From positions 1-14,009 of the forward strand of contig CAYLJJ010000129.1 of the NCBI GenBank assembly GCA_964384025.1: DNA of 14,009 bases, given 5' to 3'. Made by a program: the position numbers and the translations under genes. Positions 1 through 6,594 of this stretch are shown here, piece by piece. The notes under the pieces are model-generated. The model saw only the letters and a list, made by a program, of their open reading frames with translations. It did not search any database and was not told the DNA's origin. Positions within the stretch are counted from its first letter, which is position 1. Every line of letters starts with the position of its first letter. The DNA comes from CAYLJJ01 sp964384025. GTDB lineage: Bacteria > Myxococcota_A > Bradymonadia > UBA7976 > UBA1532.

Positions 1-72
1 CAGCCAAGCCTTCAGCGGCTCCCTCAGCCAAGCCTTCAGCGGCTCCCTCAGCCAAACCTTCAGCGGCTCCCT
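1..72. repeat. 24-bp tandem repeat, three copies, inside the partial membrane-protein gene
   Basis: Three consecutive 24-bp units fill positions 1-24, 25-48 and 49-72. The first two are identical and the third differs at one base (G to A at the ninth base). Each unit encodes eight residues (GLAEGAAE in the leftward frame), so copy-number change would keep the frame. The array may continue beyond the window edge. A degenerate partial copy follows at 73. Confidence 0.9.
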
Positions 73-229
73 CAGCAGCTCCATCCAGGAGTCCATCGGC
101 ATCTACATCTAGGATGTCGATGTCAAAGATCCCAAAGGCAACAAAGGACCAATAAAAAATGATGAGGATCATAAAGGTGGTGTAGATGCCTGTTGGAAGA
201 AGCAGACAGGCTTCAAAGAACGCGTTCAT
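1..229 (-). CDS. N-terminal part of a YqiJ/DUF1449-like inner-membrane protein (partial)
   Basis: The gene runs off the left edge, so only about 76 codons are visible. The product begins MNAFFEACLLLPTGIYTTF and has one clear hydrophobic helix (about residues 9-37), then an acidic stretch (DIDILDVDADGLLDG), then perfect 8-residue repeats of the type GLAEGAAE. Starts of this kind (short N-terminus, TM helix ending in an acidic D/L-rich patch) are known from YqiJ/DUF1449-type membrane proteins, whose C-terminus carries an OB fold and which often neighbour flotillin genes; neither part lies in the window. The start is supported by an AGAGGAG ribosome site seven to eight bases upstream. It lies 61 bp downstream of the lipoprotein gene on the same strand and is probably the third gene of that operon. 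The reading frame is certain; the family is a moderate guess from the N-terminus alone. Confidence 0.6.
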   Translation of the reverse strand, partial: MNAFFEACLLLPTGIYTTFMILIIFYWSFVAFGIFDIDILDVDADGLLDGAAEGAAEGLAEGAAEGLAEGAAEGLA

Positions 230-260
230 GCTTCTCCTCTGACTCAACCGATCCAATAAT

Positions 261-282
261 GGAGCAGCTTGCGCTGCACTCC
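261..282 (-). other. Intercistronic stem-loop with GNRA tetraloop
   Basis: On the minus strand the 61-bp gap between the lipoprotein stop and the next start holds GGA-gt-GCAGC-GCAA-GCTGC-TCC, a stem of eight pairs with a two-base bulge and a GCAA loop. It is not followed by a T-tract, so it is more likely an mRNA-processing or stability element than a rho-independent terminator. Its role is inferred only from position and shape. Confidence 0.35.
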
Positions 283-290
283 CGCGCTGA

Positions 291-2522
291 TCAAGGCAAT
301 TCGGAGTGAAGTAGAGGGTCTTGGGGGTATGGGCCGAGTTTCATCATCAGAGCTTGATTTCTGAGTCCTCCAAAGCGCCCCCCCAAGCGATCCCAGGGTG
401 GCCCTGGTCCCTCCGCGCTCATCAAGCTTCCGCGCCAGAGCAAGTCCTCCTCGCCACGCCGCGCGACCACCAGATCTGCGCGGCCATCCGCGTTGAGATC
501 TCCAGCTAGGGGCTGATCTCTTCGATACACCCCCAGCGCTCGGGTCCAGACCGGCTCTAGGCAGTCAGAAAGTTGATAACCAGACCAACGCCAGCGTAGC
601 CCTGCTCGCCGCAGCGAGATCAGATCTGCGCGACCATCCCCGCTCCAATCTGCCAACAGGATCTTCTCCGCCTCAGGTCCAGGATCACAGAGCGGAGTCC
701 AGGGCTCAAAAGCGGGTAAACCAAGAGCTGTGCCCAGGTGTTGGCGCCAAAGACCCCCCTCAAAGCTGATCAGATCGCAGAAGCCATCCCCGTTGAGATC
801 TCCCAGGAGAGGGGGACGATCGCTCGGATAGCTCGCCTCTGCTTGGCTCTGGCTCCCCCAGCCATCTCCGCTGAGATCCGCTTGAATATGCCAGAGATCC
901 CCCTCCAAATTGAGAGCGAGGCGATCATCCTGGCCATCCCCATCCAGATCTGCGGCGGCGTAGCGTTGAGCAGAGAGGGCTGGAGCGATACGATAGTGCC
1001 CCTCATCAAAGCCCTCTGCTCCCGCCTCAGCGATCATCCAACGCCCTGAGCCCTCAACATAGACCCGTTGAGAGAGATGCTGAGCCTTAGGGCCGATCAG
1101 GGCACGCTCTCGGGGGCTGAAGCTCAAGGCAAAGAGAGCACGTTCACAGCCCAAGAGCAGCTCCTCGGTCCAGATCAGCTGCCCTCCCATCCGTTGCGCT
1201 CGCCCCGGTTGGCGGCTCTTAGGGCGGCAGAATCCCTCCAAACAGATCTGCTCACCGCACTCCTCATCCTCAACGCAGATCTGCGCCTCCTCACAGCCCG
1301 TCTCTCTACAGCTCCACTCTCCACAACAGGCGCAGCGGGGGCCGATCTCTGGAGCCCTCGCCAAGCCCGCTCCTCCAGCCAAATTGCTCTCTTCCACTCC
1401 CAACAGCTTGAGTTGTCTGCTCTGTCTCCCTCCCTCCCCGATCCAGAGGGGACCGGCAGGGCTGATATATCGCTGCCAAGGAGCGGACCAGGGCCGCCGT
1501 TCCAGCTCGTTCCCTTGGAGGATGATCAGCTCGCTCCCCTCACAGCAGGAGCTTAGGGCGACCAAGCTCTCATCAGGGAGCAGCGCGGGCCAGCTGCCTC
1601 CTGCCTCCAAACGCTCCTGCTCAAGCTCCTCCAGCGAGACCCTGATCAGCCCCTCCTTATCTCTACAGAGGAGCTGGGCGCTCCCCATCAGACACTCCCC
1701 TGAGATCTCCAGAGGGCGAAGGCGCTCCCCTTGAAGCAGGGCTCTCCCTCCCTCAACCTCTAAGAGCAGCCCACCGGGACCCGCCGCCAGGACTCCCAGC
1801 GCGGGGACCTCCAAAGGCTCTCGCTCCAAGCTCATAATCTCGAGCCGCCAGAGCAGCCCCTCCCGGCTGAAGTAGAGCTGATCTTTATAGAGTCGAGCCT
1901 CTCCCTCTACTCCAGGCAGGGCGATCCAGGTCCCGCTCTCAGGGTGAAGGCGCCGATGCTCTCCCTCCTCCTCTCTCAGGAGGATCCAGCGACCATCCAG
2001 GCTCTGGCTCTCTCCAGAGAGGAGCTGAAAGCGCCCCGGCCCGCTGAGGCGAATTCGCGCTCGTCCAGTTTCTGGATCAGGGCTGAGCTGAGGGCGCCAG
2101 CGCCCATCGTTATCATGGTTGCTGAGGCTCAACTCTAAGGGCTCCAGGCCCTCCGCTTGAATCTGGATCTTGAGAAGGGCCTGACCATCCAGCGCTCCAT
2201 CATCTAGGCCCTGAAAGTGTAGGGTCAGCTCAGGAGAGAGCGTTAAGGGGGCCTCTTCGAGCAGACGCAGCTCTCCTGGGGGGCTGATAAGGACCTCCAC
2301 CGCTCGCTCTCCTGGAGGCTCTAAGCCCAGATGGAGCGTGAGTATCTCTCCATCCTCGCTGGGAGAGCCTTGGCGTTCCAGGAGGAGCAAGCGGGGCGAG
2401 AGATCGGGCGCAGGCAGATCCAGCTCAACATCCGGGAGCGTGCCTGAGTCCAGGTCTATCTCTGGAGCAGAGCTTGAGTCACAGGCGGAGAGGAGAGGGA
2501 ACAGAAGAAGAGCGAGGCGCAT
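291..2522 (-). CDS. Surface or periplasmic lipoprotein with Calx-beta-like, Cys-rich and FG-GAP/VCBS regions
   Basis: A 743-residue predicted lipoprotein. The N-terminus MRLALLLFPLLSAC is a short signal peptide with lipobox LSAC and modified Cys14; Asp follows at +2. An acidic linker (15-42) leads to a Calx-beta-like beta domain (about 45-140, ending LSLSNHDND). Next is a long beta-rich region (about 145-390) of short strands resembling a propeller. A Cys-rich segment (about 394-432; CxCCxxWSC, CVEDEECGEQIC) has the Cys-Asp-Cys pattern common in myxobacterial surface proteins. The C-terminal part (about 519-690) holds four Asp-rich FG-GAP/VCBS-type repeats: DLDGDGQDD, DLNGDGFCD, DWSGDGRAD and DLNADGRAD. 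These usually bind calcium and form propeller blades; integrin-like adhesion is known for some relatives, but no ligand is evident here. The gene starts 15 bp after the MFS stop, so the two are probably co-transcribed. The ribosome site is weak, suggesting translational coupling. A specific function cannot be assigned. Confidence 0.88.
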   Translation of the reverse strand: MRLALLLFPLLSACDSSSAPEIDLDSGTLPDVELDLPAPDLSPRLLLLERQGSPSEDGEILTLHLGLEPPGERAVEVLISPPGELRLLEEAPLTLSPELTLHFQGLDDGALDGQALLKIQIQAEGLEPLELSLSNHDNDGRWRPQLSPDPETGRARIRLSGPGRFQLLSGESQSLDGRWILLREEEGEHRRLHPESGTWIALPGVEGEARLYKDQLYFSREGLLWRLEIMSLEREPLEVPALGVLAAGPGGLLLEVEGGRALLQGERLRPLEISGECLMGSAQLLCRDKEGLIRVSLEELEQERLEAGGSWPALLPDESLVALSSCCEGSELIILQGNELERRPWSAPWQRYISPAGPLWIGEGGRQSRQLKLLGVEESNLAGGAGLARAPEIGPRCACCGEWSCRETGCEEAQICVEDEECGEQICLEGFCRPKSRQPGRAQRMGGQLIWTEELLLGCERALFALSFSPRERALIGPKAQHLSQRVYVEGSGRWMIAEAGAEGFDEGHYRIAPALSAQRYAAADLDGDGQDDRLALNLEGDLWHIQADLSGDGWGSQSQAEASYPSDRPPLLGDLNGDGFCDLISFEGGLWRQHLGTALGLPAFEPWTPLCDPGPEAEKILLADWSGDGRADLISLRRAGLRWRWSGYQLSDCLEPVWTRALGVYRRDQPLAGDLNADGRADLVVARRGEEDLLWRGSLMSAEGPGPPWDRLGGRFGGLRNQALMMKLGPYPQDPLLHSELP

Positions 2523-2537
2523 TCAGAGAGCCTAAAC

Positions 2538-4241
2538 TCAAGCGCGCTGCGCCTCCAGGCGAGGCACCACAAACTTATTAAAGATGATCAGGGCGAAGGC
2601 GGTGAGGGCGCCCAGGCTGCCGAAGATCATCCACATCAGGGCGGGGTTGTTCTGCTCTTTGGCGAGGACCTCATAGCCCCAGCCGCTGAGGATGCCGCCG
2701 AAGAGGTTCCCCAGGGCGATAGAGACAAAGTAATAACCCATAAAGAGAGCCACTTTGTCGGGGGGGGCGATGCGAGCCACATATTCCTGACTCTTAGGAG
2801 AGGCGATCATCTCTCCAAAGGCAAAGACGACGATAGCGAGGACCACGGTGAGGCCCACCAGGGCGAAGGCGCCCATGGCGATGCCGATCCCAGAGATGAG
2901 GCTGCCAACCACCAGGACCGGGAAGGGGCTCCAGCGCTGGATGATCCAGCTCACCAGGACCTGGAAGATGACGATAGCGCCTGCGTCGATGTTGATGATG
3001 TACTCAGGGTTGATCTGGCGATACTTCTCAGCCCAGCTCTGAGCGATGGTCTGAACCATCTCGGGGTTGGCCTCAACCTGGGTGGAAAGCTGAGCCAGGA
3101 CGCTCTGTAGCTCCGCCATCGGGGGCCTCACTTTGTAGTTAACGATCTCAAAGAAGGCAGCACGGAGCTGCTCTGGATCGCTCGCCGCACCATACTTCCC
3201 AGCCAGCTCCGTGAGGGCCTCGCTAAGCTTATCGATGTTCACCGCCGCCAGAAACTCCACGACCCCCTCTCCAAAGATGGAGGCGTAGCCCAGGAGGTCA
3301 GAGGTATCTACAAAGTCGCGGATATATTCAGGCATGGTGATGAAGATCTGGTTAAAGCTGGCCCAGAAGCCCGCGAGGATCAGCAGGTAGACCACAAAGG
3401 GCCAGTTGCCTATCTTGGCCTTCTGTAGGAACCAACTGGCCCCCTCTCCTCCCTTAGAGAAGAGGTTCCAGACGTAGTTGATGGCGATCCAGGCGACAGA
3501 ACCGCCCAGGACGATAGACCAAGAGACCCACTCTCCTCCTCCCAACATAAAGAGGATGATCACAGGGACTACGGTGAGGGCAAAGCGACCATTGCCGAGG
3601 ACATATTGAGCATCCAAGAGGACCTGCGCCAAGCTGCGCTTCTCTTTGGAGTCTGCCTCGGTGGTGGGCTCCTTGTAGAAAAAGAGGGTGGGGATGAAGT
3701 TGATGCCGATCCAGATTGCAGAGGCGAGGAAGACCATATCCCAGGAGATCGCCCGCATATAGCCCGCCACCAAGGGGCCGATGAAGCCTCCGATGTTGAC
3801 AATCATATAGAAGATTCCAAAACCCATCCCCCGGTTGGAGTCATCGGTGCAGCGCCCAATAGTCCCCACCACCACCGGCTTAAAGGTGGCCGCTCCCGCC
3901 GCTAAGAGGAGGAAGACAGCAAAGAAGCCGCCAAAGCTATGGACCTGCCCCAGGAGCCAATAAGCGGGGGTCATGATCGCGAAGGCCACCAAGAAGGTCT
4001 TGCGATAGCCGTAGCGATCTGCCAGCGCTCCCGTGATCACCGGGAAGAGGTAGAGGAGGAAGGGGATCACCCCCTGTAAGATCCCTCTCTCGATGCTGGA
4101 GAAGCCCAAGCCTCCCTGAGAAACAGGGCCGGTGATATAGAGAGAGCTGAGCGCAAAGAAGCCATACCAGGCCATCCGCTCGAAGATCTCCATCGTACAG
4201 GCGACATAGAATGTCCCCGGAAAGCGGCTCATTTTGGCCAT
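2538..4241 (-). CDS. POT/PTR-like MFS transporter with an inserted non-membrane domain
   Basis: A 567-residue polytopic inner-membrane protein of the major facilitator superfamily. The N-terminal helix carries E18-I-F-E21-R22-M-A-W-Y26-G27, matching the ExxER...YG motif of proton-coupled oligopeptide transporters. A second signature (FKPVVVGTIGR, then GIFYMIVNIGGFIGP) matches the PTR2 pattern around TM4-TM5, and the MFS loop motif is seen as GALADRYGYRK. Dipeptide-proton symport is the classical role, but many bacterial members of this branch are uncharacterised. After the FWASFNQ helix (about residue 290) comes an insertion of about 110 mostly polar, helical residues (about 300-410) before the INPEYIINIDAG helix; by helix parity it should lie in the periplasm. 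The start has GGGAG six to seven bases upstream; Met4 is an alternative. It is the first gene of a probable operon with the downstream lipoprotein. The divergent region 4242-4387 shows no convincing promoter by eye. Confidence 0.9.
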   Translation of the reverse strand: MAKMSRFPGTFYVACTMEIFERMAWYGFFALSSLYITGPVSQGGLGFSSIERGILQGVIPFLLYLFPVITGALADRYGYRKTFLVAFAIMTPAYWLLGQVHSFGGFFAVFLLLAAGAATFKPVVVGTIGRCTDDSNRGMGFGIFYMIVNIGGFIGPLVAGYMRAISWDMVFLASAIWIGINFIPTLFFYKEPTTEADSKEKRSLAQVLLDAQYVLGNGRFALTVVPVIILFMLGGGEWVSWSIVLGGSVAWIAINYVWNLFSKGGEGASWFLQKAKIGNWPFVVYLLILAGFWASFNQIFITMPEYIRDFVDTSDLLGYASIFGEGVVEFLAAVNIDKLSEALTELAGKYGAASDPEQLRAAFFEIVNYKVRPPMAELQSVLAQLSTQVEANPEMVQTIAQSWAEKYRQINPEYIINIDAGAIVIFQVLVSWIIQRWSPFPVLVVGSLISGIGIAMGAFALVGLTVVLAIVVFAFGEMIASPKSQEYVARIAPPDKVALFMGYYFVSIALGNLFGGILSGWGYEVLAKEQNNPALMWMIFGSLGALTAFALIIFNKFVVPRLEAQRA

Positions 4242-4387
4242 CCATCTCTCCCAAAGCAGCTGAATTTTGGAGATGTCGTTACCCTGTCATGGAGCGCTGA
4301 GCAATAGAGAATCGATGATTTGGTAAGCACTGGACGACGGCATCACCGCTATGAATACTCTCGCCCAAAGATAAAGAGGTCTGCGCT

Positions 4388-5341
4388 ATGACCCAAACAC
4401 TCGCTTTAGAGTCCCAAAGCATTGCGCTGGAGCTTCATCGTGTCCTGATGGAGTTGGATCCAGCGCGTTGGCGTAATGAGACACAGGCCGCCCTCAGGAA
4501 GCGTCTACGAGGCCTAGAGAAGAGGCTCTCTAAGCTTTTAGAGCGGGCCAAGAGCGCTCGAGGAGAGGAGGCTCTCTCTAAGCGGTTGAGAGAGCTGGGG
4601 AGCCTGCTCAGGGAGATGCCCTCAACGCAGCTCTCTGGGGCGGAGATCCGTGAGCAGTGGATGCGTCACCGTGGGCGGCTCCAGGGCTCCTATACCAAGC
4701 TGGCGACCCTCCTTCATCTTCGCTCCATCAAGGTCCCCAGGCTCCGCCCGAGCAACTGGAAGCGGAGCCTCTCTCATGCAGGGGCTGGCTTCCTGATTTT
4801 AAGCCTCCTCAGTATTTTGGACCCGAAGCTTTTGATCCTCATGGCTTCTGTTCTTCTCGTTTATGCTTGGGGTATGGAGGGGATCCGCCGCATCTCCCCT
4901 GAGTTTAACGCTCGGTTGATGCGCATTTATGGACCCCTGGCCCACGCCCACGAGCATAAGGAGCTCAACTCAGCAACTTGGTACTGCTCCGCGCTGTTTT
5001 TGCTGAGCTTGCTGCAGATGCCCCTCGTCGCGGCTGTGGGGGTGATGATCTTGGGTATCGCGGATCCTATGGCGGGCCTCGTTGGGCGGCGCTATGGTCG
5101 CCACCGCTTGATTCATGGGCGCTCTCTGGAGGGCAGCCTGACCTTCTTTGGGGTGGCCGTCTTGGTGAGTCTGAGCGTTCTCCAATTCTCGGAACTCAGC
5201 CTCTCTGAAGCCCTCATCGCCAGCTTCTTCGCGGCCCTCCCTGCCACCCTGGCGGAGCTGTTCAGTAAGAGGTTAGATGATAATCTCACCGTCCCACTGG
5301 CGGCGGCGGCTGGTCTCCTGCTCTTCAAGTTCCTCCTCTGA
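4388..5341 (+). CDS. Polyprenol/phytol/diacylglycerol kinase-like membrane protein (SEC59/DGK1/VTE5 family)
   Basis: A 317-residue protein in two halves. Residues 1-120 are charged, predicted helical and partly coiled coil (Leu/Arg/Glu-rich). Residues about 125-317 are membrane-embedded and match the CTP-dependent lipid-kinase family: HEHKELNSATWY, then ILGIADPMAGLVGRRYG with Asp226, then HGRSLEGS near 245, then DDNLTVP at 297-303. In characterised relatives (yeast Dgk1 and Sec59, plant VTE5) these motifs serve CTP-dependent phosphorylation of diacylglycerol, dolichol or phytol. The substrate here is unknown. The start has AGAGG about eight to nine bases upstream. The gene stands alone, divergent from the MFS operon and 227 bp ahead of the efflux operon. 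The N-terminal helical extension is not part of the core family and may be a regulatory or oligomerisation domain. Confidence 0.82.
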   Translation: MTQTLALESQSIALELHRVLMELDPARWRNETQAALRKRLRGLEKRLSKLLERAKSARGEEALSKRLRELGSLLREMPSTQLSGAEIREQWMRHRGRLQGSYTKLATLLHLRSIKVPRLRPSNWKRSLSHAGAGFLILSLLSILDPKLLILMASVLLVYAWGMEGIRRISPEFNARLMRIYGPLAHAHEHKELNSATWYCSALFLLSLLQMPLVAAVGVMILGIADPMAGLVGRRYGRHRLIHGRSLEGSLTFFGVAVLVSLSVLQFSELSLSEALIASFFAALPATLAELFSKRLDDNLTVPLAAAAGLLLFKFLL

Positions 5342-5493
5342 ATCGCTCCCTCTACGACTTTTCTAAAGCAGCCCTGCTCTTGATGGTCCAGCTCCCAGTA
5401 ATAATACCCATGCTCAGATAATGTTTGGGTTTCCACAGTGAAGCGCGTCGTCCACAGGACCCCTTTGGAGCCTCAGCCTGCTCCCTCTGGGGC

Positions 5494-5521
5494 TTGATTT
5501 TTCATGGGAATCAGGTACAGG
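5494..5521 (+). promoter_or_regulatory. Possible promoter/operator of the efflux operon
   Basis: The 227-bp gap 5342-5568 before the efflux operon contains TTGATT (5494-5499) followed after 16 bases by TACAGG, a poor -35/-10 pair. Overlapping it is an inverted repeat TGATT-N9-AATCA at 5495-5513 that could be an operator half-site pair. No regulator gene is adjacent. The assignment is by eye and weak; otherwise nothing recognisable is seen in this gap. Confidence 0.22.
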
Positions 5522-5568
5522 ATGCGCCGATTTCATCCCTTACATTCTGTATCTCTGGAGGCTGGCGA

Positions 5569-6594
5569 ATGAAGCTTAGAGCGTTGTGGCTTTCTCTCCT
5601 GATCCTGGCCTGCGAAGCACCTAAGGCGGAAGAGAGCAGCAAAGAGAGCAGCTCAAAGGCACTCCTCAGAGTCGAAACCTTAGAACTCAAGCCCAAGCAT
5701 CTCAGGGAGTATATTCAACTCCAGGGTGAAACCTTGGCCTTTAGAGAGCTGCTCCTCTCCAGTGAGCTGCCTGGGCGGATTGAAGAGCTGTCTGTTCATC
5801 TGGGGGATCAAGTCAAGGAAGGGCAGGTGATCGCTCGCATCGACTTTCGCACCCAACGCGCACAGCTTAGACAGATCCGAGCTCAGCTGGAGCTGGCTCA
5901 GAGCAGTCACAGGCGACTTAAGGAGCTGCTCAAGGAGGAGATGGCGACTCAACAGCAGGTTGATCAGGCTTCTTCCCAGGTGACTCAAAGCCGCGCTGGC
6001 TTGGAGTTGGCTCGGATCCAGTGGAGCAAGTCGGTCATCAAGGCTCCCCTCTCCGGGCTGGTCACCCTAAAGCGCGTTGAACGGGGAGAGTATGTCATGC
6101 CTGGGGCCCCGCTCCTAAAGATCATGGATCACAGCAAGATCATGGTGATGGCTCAGGTCCCAGAGCAGCAGATCGCTGAGCTGAAGAAGGGGATGAAGGT
6201 GCACATCAAGATCGGCTCCTTGGAAAGAAGCTTTGAGGGAGAGATCAACGTACTGATCCCCTCAGGGCATCCCGAGAGCCACACCTATGAGATCAGGGTG
6301 GAGCTTGATAATCCTGAACGTGAGATCTTGGTGGGGATGGCTGCTGAGCTTAAGATCCTCAGTCAGAGCCACGAGGAAGCGGTGGTGATAGCTCAAGATC
6401 AGCTGCTCTTCAGTGGGGGGGAGCGGGTGGCTTATCTCTTTGATGGGGGGCGCGCGCGTAGACCAGTCTTAGAGCTGGGACCCCCTGAGGGGGATCGGAT
6501 CCTGGTGCGCTCGGGGCTCTCTCTAGGAGAACGACTGATCATCTCCAGCCAAAGCAGCTTACGAGAGGGGCAGGAGGTTGTCTCCGCGCCATGA
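5569..6594 (+). CDS. RND efflux periplasmic adaptor (membrane-fusion protein, HlyD/MFP family), lipoprotein
   Basis: A 341-residue adaptor that should bridge the inner-membrane pump and the outer-membrane channel encoded directly downstream. The start chosen, MKLRALWLSLLILAC, gives a lipoprotein signal with Cys15 as lipidation site and a strong GGAGG seven bases upstream (5557-5561). The open frame extends upstream to 5425, but that part has no ribosome site and would bury the signal peptide. After a Ser/Glu linker come a barrel-sandwich (lipoyl-like) half (ELPGRIEELSVHLGDQVKEG), an alpha-hairpin (about 105-145, LRQIRAQLELAQ to QVDQASSQVTQSRAGLELA), the second lipoyl half (VIKAPLSGLVTLKRVERGEYV), then the beta-barrel and membrane-proximal domains. 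The hairpin is short, as in many MFPs that pair with RND pumps. The stop overlaps the pump start (ATGA, 6591-6594), so translation is coupled. Confidence 0.93.
   Translation: MKLRALWLSLLILACEAPKAEESSKESSSKALLRVETLELKPKHLREYIQLQGETLAFRELLLSSELPGRIEELSVHLGDQVKEGQVIARIDFRTQRAQLRQIRAQLELAQSSHRRLKELLKEEMATQQQVDQASSQVTQSRAGLELARIQWSKSVIKAPLSGLVTLKRVERGEYVMPGAPLLKIMDHSKIMVMAQVPEQQIAELKKGMKVHIKIGSLERSFEGEINVLIPSGHPESHTYEIRVELDNPEREILVGMAAELKILSQSHEEAVVIAQDQLLFSGGERVAYLFDGGRARRPVLELGPPEGDRILVRSGLSLGERLIISSQSSLREGQEVVSAP

Noticed and set aside
1..72. Possible CRISPR array
   Set aside because: The 24-bp units are directly adjacent with no spacers and lie in frame within a coding region.
1068..1556. Plus-strand open frame opposite the lipoprotein gene
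   Set aside because: No ribosome site or domain; the minus-strand frame has a signal peptide and clear repeats.
5366..5377. AGCAG-CC-CTGCT as a terminator after the lipid-kinase-like gene
   Set aside because: The loop is too short and no T-tract follows.
5113..5436. Minus-strand open frame reaching into the gap after the lipid-kinase-like gene
   Set aside because: Mostly antisense to a well-supported gene; no domain or ribosome site.
5425..5568. Upstream in-frame extension of the membrane-fusion protein
   Set aside because: No ribosome site at 5425, and the extension would bury a good lipoprotein signal that has GGAGG at the right distance from 5569.
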